Shown: piece after piece, positions 59,282 through 64,000 of the stretch | Numbering within the stretch: position 1 is the stretch's first letter | How the letters are laid out: every line of letters starts with the position of its first letter | Source: an uncultured Chitinophaga sp. | GTDB taxonomy: Bacteria > Bacteroidota > Bacteroidia > Chitinophagales > Chitinophagaceae | Direction of reading: 5' to 3' | Assembly: GCF_937898475.1 (NCBI RefSeq) | Contig: NZ_CALEJS010000010.1 | Location: 297,044 to 361,043, forward strand | DNA length: 64,000 nt | Translations under genes and position numbers: made by a program | Notes under the pieces: generated by a model | What the model was told of the DNA's origin: nothing | The model's input: the letters and a program-made list of their open reading frames with translations, nothing else | Database searches by the model: none

Positions 59282-60676
59282 ATGAAGCAATTTTTAACAG
59301 AAGACTTTTTACTGCAGACAGAAACGGCTAAGCGTTTATATCATGAGTATGCCAAGGGAATGCCGGTGATCGATTATCACAATCACCTTCCACCGGAGGA
59401 TATTGCGGGCAACCGGCAGTTTGAGCATCTCAGCGCCATGTGGCTGCAGGGCGACCATTACAAGTGGCGCGCCATGCGTGCAAACGGGGTGGCAGAAGAG
59501 TACATCACCGGCAACGCAGATCATCTCACCAAGTTCAGACACTGGGCGGCTACGGTGCCCTATACCATGCGTAATCCACTCTACCACTGGACGCACATGG
59601 AATTGCTGAACCCTTTCGGTGTGAAGCAGCTGCTGAATGCAGATACTGCAGAAGAGATCTACCAGCATTGTAATGACCAGCTCCCGCAGTGGACTGCTCC
59701 CGCGCTGCTGCAGCATTTCAGGGTAGAAGCCCTTTGCACTACAGACGATCCTGCAGATGATCTGCAGCACCATAAGACGCTGCAGCAAAAAGGTTTCGGC
59801 ATCAGGGTGCTGCCTACTTTCCGTCCGGATAAAGCCATGATCGTGGAAGATGTACCTGCTTTCAACGCCTATATTGATAAGCTGGGGGCAGCGGCAGGCA
59901 TTACTATCAACAGCTATCAGGCCCTGATGGATGCCCTGCGCAGCCGGCATGACTACTTCCATGCAGCGGGCGGCCGTCTTTCAGATCATGGTATCAATAC
60001 CTTTTATGCTGCAAACTATACGGAAGCAGGCGTGCAGCGTATTTTCAGCCAGCTGCGTACAGGCCATGCCGTTACACCGGAAGAAGCGCTGCAGTTTAAA
60101 GCAGCCACCCTGCACACTATCTGCGAATGGAACCATGAAAAAGGCTGGGCGCAGCAATTTCATGTGGGGGCTATCCGTAATAACAGCAGCCGGCTGCTGC
60201 GCCGCGTAGGCGCGGATGCAGGCGTGGATTCCATTGGCGACTGGCAGGTGGCAGAGAACATGTCTGCCTTTTTTGATGCGCTGGATAAAAAAGATAAACT
60301 GGCCCGCACCATCGTCTATAATCTCAACCCTGCCTATAACGAAGTGTTTGCTACGATGGTGGGTAATTTCCAGGATGGCACTATCCCCGGCAAAATGCAG
60401 TTTGGCTCGGGCTGGTGGTTCCTGGATCAGAAGGACGGTATGGAAAAACAGATGAACACGCTCAGCAATATGGGACTGCTCAGCCGTTTTGTAGGCATGC
60501 TGACCGATTCAAGGAGTTTCCTTTCCTACTCACGTCATGAGTATTTCCGGCGTATTTTGTGTAACCTCCTGGGTAATGATGTTGAAAATGGTGAACTGCC
60601 GGGCGATGTTAACTGGCTCGGTAAAATGGTGCAGGACATTTGCTACAATAACGCTAAAGCTTATTTTAATTTCTGA
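59282..60676 (+). CDS. uxaC: Glucuronate (uronate) isomerase
   Basis: 464 residues. It interconverts D-glucuronate/D-fructuronate and D-galacturonate/D-tagaturonate. The amidohydrolase-like metal site begins with GMPVIDYHNHLPPEDIAGNR. LCTTDDPADDLQHHK, FRPDKAMIVED and WNHEKGWAQQFHVGAIRNN are family landmarks. It lies 32 bp after uxaB. Its stop TGA shares a base with the ATG of the kinase gene (TGATG at 60674-60678), so their translation is coupled. Confidence 0.95.
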   Translation: MKQFLTEDFLLQTETAKRLYHEYAKGMPVIDYHNHLPPEDIAGNRQFEHLSAMWLQGDHYKWRAMRANGVAEEYITGNADHLTKFRHWAATVPYTMRNPLYHWTHMELLNPFGVKQLLNADTAEEIYQHCNDQLPQWTAPALLQHFRVEALCTTDDPADDLQHHKTLQQKGFGIRVLPTFRPDKAMIVEDVPAFNAYIDKLGAAAGITINSYQALMDALRSRHDYFHAAGGRLSDHGINTFYAANYTEAGVQRIFSQLRTGHAVTPEEALQFKAATLHTICEWNHEKGWAQQFHVGAIRNNSSRLLRRVGADAGVDSIGDWQVAENMSAFFDALDKKDKLARTIVYNLNPAYNEVFATMVGNFQDGTIPGKMQFGSGWWFLDQKDGMEKQMNTLSNMGLLSRFVGMLTDSRSFLSYSRHEYFRRILCNLLGNDVENGELPGDVNWLGKMVQDICYNNAKAYFNF

Positions 60677-61671
60677 TGAAGCCAGTAAAAGTTATTTCTT
60701 ACGGGGAGATCCTGTTTCGTTTTTCGCCGGTATTCGATCAGCATACATCAGCGCTTTATATAGGCGGGGCAGAGGCCAATATGGCGGCCTCCCTGGCGCG
60801 ATGGGGCACACCTGTATCCTATATCAGCAAAGTGCCTGATAACGGCCTTTCCAGGCAGGTATTACAGCAACTTGAAAAAGCCGGTATTGTTACAGACCGT
60901 ATGCTGTGGGGCGGTGACCGTATAGGTACCTATTACCTGGCCCAGGGCAGTGATCTGAAGCATGCAGAAGTAGTGTATGACCGCAAGTATTCTTCTTTCA
61001 GCGAGATACAGCCCGGCACAACAGACTGGGATGCACTGCTGGAAGGAGCAGATTGGTTCCACTGGAGCGCTATCACACCTGCGCTGAGCCAGCAGGCAGC
61101 CACCGTCTGTAAGGAAGTGCTGGAAGCCGCCCGTCGTAAAGGTCTCACCATCTCCACCGATCTTAATTACCGGAGCAAACTGTGGCAATACGCCAAACCT
61201 TTCCAGGTAATGCCGGAGCTGGTGCAGTACTGCGATGTGATCATGGGCAATATATGGGCCGCACATCAGATGCTGGATACCGCGCTGGATACCGTTGCGC
61301 TTGAAAAGCAGCAAAAAGAGATCTACCTGGAACAGGCCATTAAGGTAGCGCATGAAATAACGGAGCGTTATCCACGTTGTAAACATGTGGCCTTCACGTT
61401 CCGTTTCTCTGATGGGCCTACACACAACCTGTATTATGCCACTTACTATCACCAGGGGCAGCAAACGGTTTCGCGTCAGTATGAGACCAATGAAGTGATA
61501 GACCGTGTAGGCAGTGGCGATAGTTTTATGGCAGGGCTGATCCATTCCCTGGCAGAAGGTTTTGACGCTCAGCGAACGATCTCTTTTGCCGCCGCCGCCG
61601 CTTATTCCAAACTGTTCATAAAAGGCGATTTCAATCAAACGGATAAAGCGGATATTGAAAAGCTGATCTGA
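60676..61671 (+). CDS. kdgK: 2-keto-3-deoxygluconate kinase (PfkB family)
   Basis: 331 residues. It phosphorylates KDG to KDPG. PfkB/ribokinase motifs: SALYIGGAEANMAASLARWG near the N-terminus and the C-terminal catalytic VIDRVGSGDSFMAGLIHSLA with the base Asp. The context, directly between uronate isomerase and KDPG aldolase, supports KDG as substrate over other sugars. Translationally coupled to uxaC. Confidence 0.9.
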   Translation: MKPVKVISYGEILFRFSPVFDQHTSALYIGGAEANMAASLARWGTPVSYISKVPDNGLSRQVLQQLEKAGIVTDRMLWGGDRIGTYYLAQGSDLKHAEVVYDRKYSSFSEIQPGTTDWDALLEGADWFHWSAITPALSQQAATVCKEVLEAARRKGLTISTDLNYRSKLWQYAKPFQVMPELVQYCDVIMGNIWAAHQMLDTALDTVALEKQQKEIYLEQAIKVAHEITERYPRCKHVAFTFRFSDGPTHNLYYATYYHQGQQTVSRQYETNEVIDRVGSGDSFMAGLIHSLAEGFDAQRTISFAAAAAYSKLFIKGDFNQTDKADIEKLI

Positions 61672-61721
61672 GCAGATCAGCCTGAAAACTTACATTGAAA
61701 ACGTAACCATTGCAAACAATT

Positions 61722-62384
61722 ATGCCTCCACAACCAGCAACCATTATAGCTGCCTTTGAACGCAGCGGCATCATACCGGTCTTCTATCATGATGACGAAG
61801 AAGTGTGTATACAGGTAATGCAGGCCTGCTATGACGCCGGCATCCGGGTATTTGAGTTTACCAACCGGGGAGAGCATGCGCGGCGAAATTTTGCCGCCAT
61901 GCGCGATAAGAAACTGGTGTCTATGCCGGATATGTATCTGGGTATAGGTACTATCAAAAATGCTGCAGATGCCGAGACTTTCACCGGTATGGGCGCTGAT
62001 TTCATTGTGAGCCCTATTACAGAAACTTCCACGGGAGCATACTGCCAGGCTGCCAATATTCTCTGGATCCCGGGTTGTATGTCGCCCAGCGAGATCGCTG
62101 TAGCGGAAAAACTTGAGGCGCAGCTTGTAAAGCTGTTCCCGGGTAATGTGCTGGGCCCCGGCTTTGTTAACGCCGTCAGGCCGCTGTTTCCCGGCATGAA
62201 ATTTATGCCCACCGGAGGGGTGGAGCCCACCCAGGAAAGCATCCGGTCATGGTTTGACGCAGGTGTGATCTGTGTAGGCATGGGGTCTAATTTACTGTCT
62301 AAAAAAGTGATTGAAAGCAAAGATTGGAACGCGTTGAAAGATAAGATTGTGCAAACGTTTGCTTTAGTGAAAGCATTGCATTAA
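61722..62384 (+). CDS. eda: KDPG aldolase (2-keto-3-deoxy-6-phosphogluconate / 4-hydroxy-2-oxoglutarate aldolase)
   Basis: 220 residues from the ATG at 61722 (MPPQPATIIAAFER). A TTG at 61710 is a weaker start. It splits KDPG to pyruvate and glyceraldehyde-3-phosphate. The active-site Glu lies in IRVFEFTNRGEHA and the Schiff-base Lys in AQLVKLFPGNVLGPGFV. FMPTGGVEPTQ is the phosphate-binding strand. It is the last enzymatic step of the hexuronate route encoded here, and lies 50 bp after kdgK and 52 bp before the transporter gene. Confidence 0.93.
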   Translation: MPPQPATIIAAFERSGIIPVFYHDDEEVCIQVMQACYDAGIRVFEFTNRGEHARRNFAAMRDKKLVSMPDMYLGIGTIKNAADAETFTGMGADFIVSPITETSTGAYCQAANILWIPGCMSPSEIAVAEKLEAQLVKLFPGNVLGPGFVNAVRPLFPGMKFMPTGGVEPTQESIRSWFDAGVICVGMGSNLLSKKVIESKDWNALKDKIVQTFALVKALH

Positions 62385-62436
62385 ATTTAAGGCAGAACTA
62401 AAACCCTTTGCTTTTATAAATTCCAAAATAATCAGA

Positions 62437-63735
62437 ATGAATTCCACAAAAACCGGAAATTATCGTTGGACCATCTGTGCGCTGCTTTTCTTCGCCACTA
62501 CCATTAACTATATTGACAGGCAGGTAATTGGCTTGTTGAAAGACGACCTGCAGCTGCAGTTCAGCTGGACAGAGAAGGATTACGGTTATATAGTGGCGGC
62601 CTTTTCTGCTGCATATGCTATTGGCCTGTTAGCCTTTGGCCGTTTTGTAGATAAAATAGGCACCAAATTGGGTTATACCATCTCTCTTGTGGTGTGGAGT
62701 GTGGCGGCAATGGCGCACGCCATGGCGAAGTCCACATTTGGCTTTGGGGTAGCCCGTGCGGCATTGGGCCTGGGTGAGTCAGGTAACTTTCCCGCCGCCA
62801 TTAAAGCGGTAGCTGAATGGTTCCCTAAAAAGGAAAGGGCCTTGGCAACCGGGATCTTTAATGCAGGCGCCAACCTGGGACCTGTAGTGGCGCCCATTAT
62901 TGTATACTGGCTGGCAAAAACACATGGCTGGCAGAGCGCCTTTATCTGGACCGGCGCCATTGGTTTTATATGGCTGATCTTCTGGTTCATTTTTTATGAA
63001 GTACCTTCCAAAAGCAAACGGGTTAAACAACCGGAGTATGACTATATTCACAGCGATACGGTAGAACCGGCAGCAGAGACGCATAAGATCAGCTGGTTCA
63101 AATTATTTGGTATCCGCCAGACCTGGGCCTTTGTATTTGGCAAACTGCTTACAGACCCGATCTGGTGGTTCTTCCTTTTCTGGCTGCCTTCCTACCTGTC
63201 TTCTGCCTTTAATGTAGACATGAAAGCCAACAATGGTTTGCCGATCATTATCATTTACACCATGATCAGCTTTGGTAGTATAGGAGGCGGATGGATCTCC
63301 TCCTACCTGATCAAGAAAGGGTGGCCGGTGTTCAGGGCACGTAAAACATCCATGCTTGGTTTTGCGCTTTGCGTAGTGCCCGTGATAGTGGCCCCGTATT
63401 CAGGCAACATGTGGGTGGCTGTAGCGCTGGTAGGTCTGGCAGGCGCCGCTCACCAGGCCTGGTCTGCAAATATATTTACCACTGTTTCTGATATGTTCCC
63501 GAAATACGCGGTAAGCTCCGTTGTAGGAATTGGCGGTATGGCGGGATCCCTGGGTGGCATGTTGTTCCCTTTGTTTGTAGGCTCCCTGCTGGATCACTAT
63601 AAACTGCTGGGCAATATCAATACCGGCTATAACATCCTGTTTGTTATCTGCGGTTTTGCCTACCTCCTGGCCTGGACAATTATGCATTTCTTTGCACCGC
63701 GTATGGAGCAGGTAAGTATCAGGGAAGAAGCATAA
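62437..63735 (+). CDS. exuT: MFS hexuronate transporter (ExuT-like)
   Basis: 432 residues with twelve predicted membrane helices, in the anion:cation symporter branch of MFS. Motifs: ATTINYIDRQVIGLL (helix 1), FGRFVDKIGTKLGYTISLVV (the loop 2-3 motif), ALGLGESGNFPAAIKAVAEW and WFPKKERALATGIFNAGANL. All are typical of ExuT/GudP-type sugar-acid carriers. Its place at the end of the uxaB-uxaC-kdgK-eda run supports galacturonate or glucuronate as cargo. It is followed by a strong terminator. Confidence 0.92.
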   Translation: MNSTKTGNYRWTICALLFFATTINYIDRQVIGLLKDDLQLQFSWTEKDYGYIVAAFSAAYAIGLLAFGRFVDKIGTKLGYTISLVVWSVAAMAHAMAKSTFGFGVARAALGLGESGNFPAAIKAVAEWFPKKERALATGIFNAGANLGPVVAPIIVYWLAKTHGWQSAFIWTGAIGFIWLIFWFIFYEVPSKSKRVKQPEYDYIHSDTVEPAAETHKISWFKLFGIRQTWAFVFGKLLTDPIWWFFLFWLPSYLSSAFNVDMKANNGLPIIIIYTMISFGSIGGGWISSYLIKKGWPVFRARKTSMLGFALCVVPVIVAPYSGNMWVAVALVGLAGAAHQAWSANIFTTVSDMFPKYAVSSVVGIGGMAGSLGGMLFPLFVGSLLDHYKLLGNINTGYNILFVICGFAYLLAWTIMHFFAPRMEQVSIREEA

Positions 63736-63757
63736 AGCAAGATAAACAATATTGAAC

Positions 63758-63795
63758 AGAGCCCGTTTGCTGATTGGCGAACGGGCTCTTTCTTT
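63758..63795 (+). terminator. Terminator of the hexuronate operon
   Basis: A 10-bp stem AGAGCCCGTT (63758-63767) pairs with 63780-63789 around a partly paired 12-base loop, followed by a T-rich run. It begins 23 bp after the exuT stop. Confidence 0.9.
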
Positions 63796-63803
63796 ATGGA
63801 TAC

Positions 63804-63925
63804 CCGTAGTTGACCGGAGGTTTTCCTGTAGTTGCCGGGTAGTTGAGGGGTAGATGTCTGGTATCTTATAAGGTACCGGACATCTACCCCTCAACTACGG
63901 GACATATACCGGACATGTACCGGAC
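63804..63925. repeat. GTAGTTG/CCGGACAT word repeat with 25-bp hairpin
   Basis: 63839-63863 and 63874-63898 are reverse complements over 25 bp with one mismatch and a 10-base loop. Around this hairpin the words GTAGTTG (at least four, both strands) and ACCGGACAT (at least three) recur. From 63926 to the window end I see no feature. Confidence 0.8.
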
Positions 63926-64000
63926 ATCATGCATACAACCCGCAATCTGTCTAGTCCTAAAATAGCTATACAGGTGAATAAAATAGTCCTGATACTGGTT

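Noticed and set aside
1..64000. tRNA, rRNA, CRISPR array, insertion sequence or prophage
   Set aside because: Reading both strands I found no tRNA-like TPC arm with acceptor stem, no regularly spaced repeat-spacer array, and no transposase, integrase or phage structural gene.
63926..64000. Possible start of another gene at the window end
   Set aside because: No open frame with a credible start is visible in the last 75 bases.

Overview
The window reads as chromosomal DNA of a Bacteroidota bacterium, most likely family Chitinophagaceae (Chitinophaga-like). The evidence is a SusC/SusD pair, lipoproteins with Bacteroidota-type lipoboxes, exoenzymes ending in type IX secretion (T9SS) sorting domains, a dialkylresorcinol/flexirubin-type gene set, and several promoters of the Bacteroidota form TTTG-N19..21-TAnnTTTG. 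I saw no rRNA, tRNA, CRISPR array, transposase or phage gene. The genus is inferred.

Layout. 0-2.6 kb: two translationally coupled outer-membrane barrel genes, the first cut by the window edge. 2.8-7.6 kb: SusC/SusD nutrient-uptake pair. 7.7-10.5 kb: DUF3467 protein, Ldh_2-family dehydrogenase, aspartate kinase. 10.5-11.5 kb: RES/Xre toxin-antitoxin pair. 11.5-17.9 kb: a probable SOS mutagenesis locus made of dinB, a short error-prone-type dnaE, an SdpI-like membrane protein, a second small membrane protein and a self-cleaving XRE-S24 repressor. 18.1-29.4 kb: the ligase-associated DNA damage response module (PdeM nuclease, Lhr-type helicase, ATP-dependent ligase, metallo-beta-lactamase exonuclease) with a deacetylase. 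It is split by a purine permease, an LD-carboxypeptidase, a SnoaL-like protein and AraC and Lrp regulators. 29.5-33.3 kb: substrate-binding-like lipoprotein, guaA, DUF2807 lipoprotein. 33.7-42.0 kb: dialkylresorcinol/aryl-polyene-type operon (darA, darB, HTH-like protein, BtrH-like acyltransferase, ABC exporter, ACP, ketosynthase, chain-length-factor-like partner). 42.3-49.4 kb: M14 peptidase, rpsT, 2-oxoglutarate dehydrogenase E1 and E2. 49.5-57.5 kb: RNA methyltransferase, three T9SS-secreted enzymes (subtilase, GH18 chitinase, GH5), mnmA. 57.7-63.7 kb: hexuronate catabolism operon (uxaB, uxaC, kdgK, KDPG aldolase, exuT).

How the parts work together. The best-supported regulatory circuit is the S24 repressor. 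Paired palindromes of form TRCTAA-N5-TTAGYA lie over the promoters of dinB-dnaE and of the repressor gene itself. One of them also covers a -7 box pointing at the SdpI-like gene. This predicts a DNA-damage regulon containing two polymerases and a membrane protein. The dialkylresorcinol operon encodes ring formation, a KS/CLF pair with its ACP and a likely exporter, but no ketoreductase, dehydratase or aryl starter enzymes. The remaining flexirubin functions must lie elsewhere or be absent. The secreted GH18 and GH5 enzymes share near-identical fascin-like and sorting modules.

Intergenic DNA holds four different families of word-repeat sequence, three of them forming long inverted repeats. Four genes have a -7 promoter box only 3-7 bases from their start codon, suggesting leaderless mRNAs.
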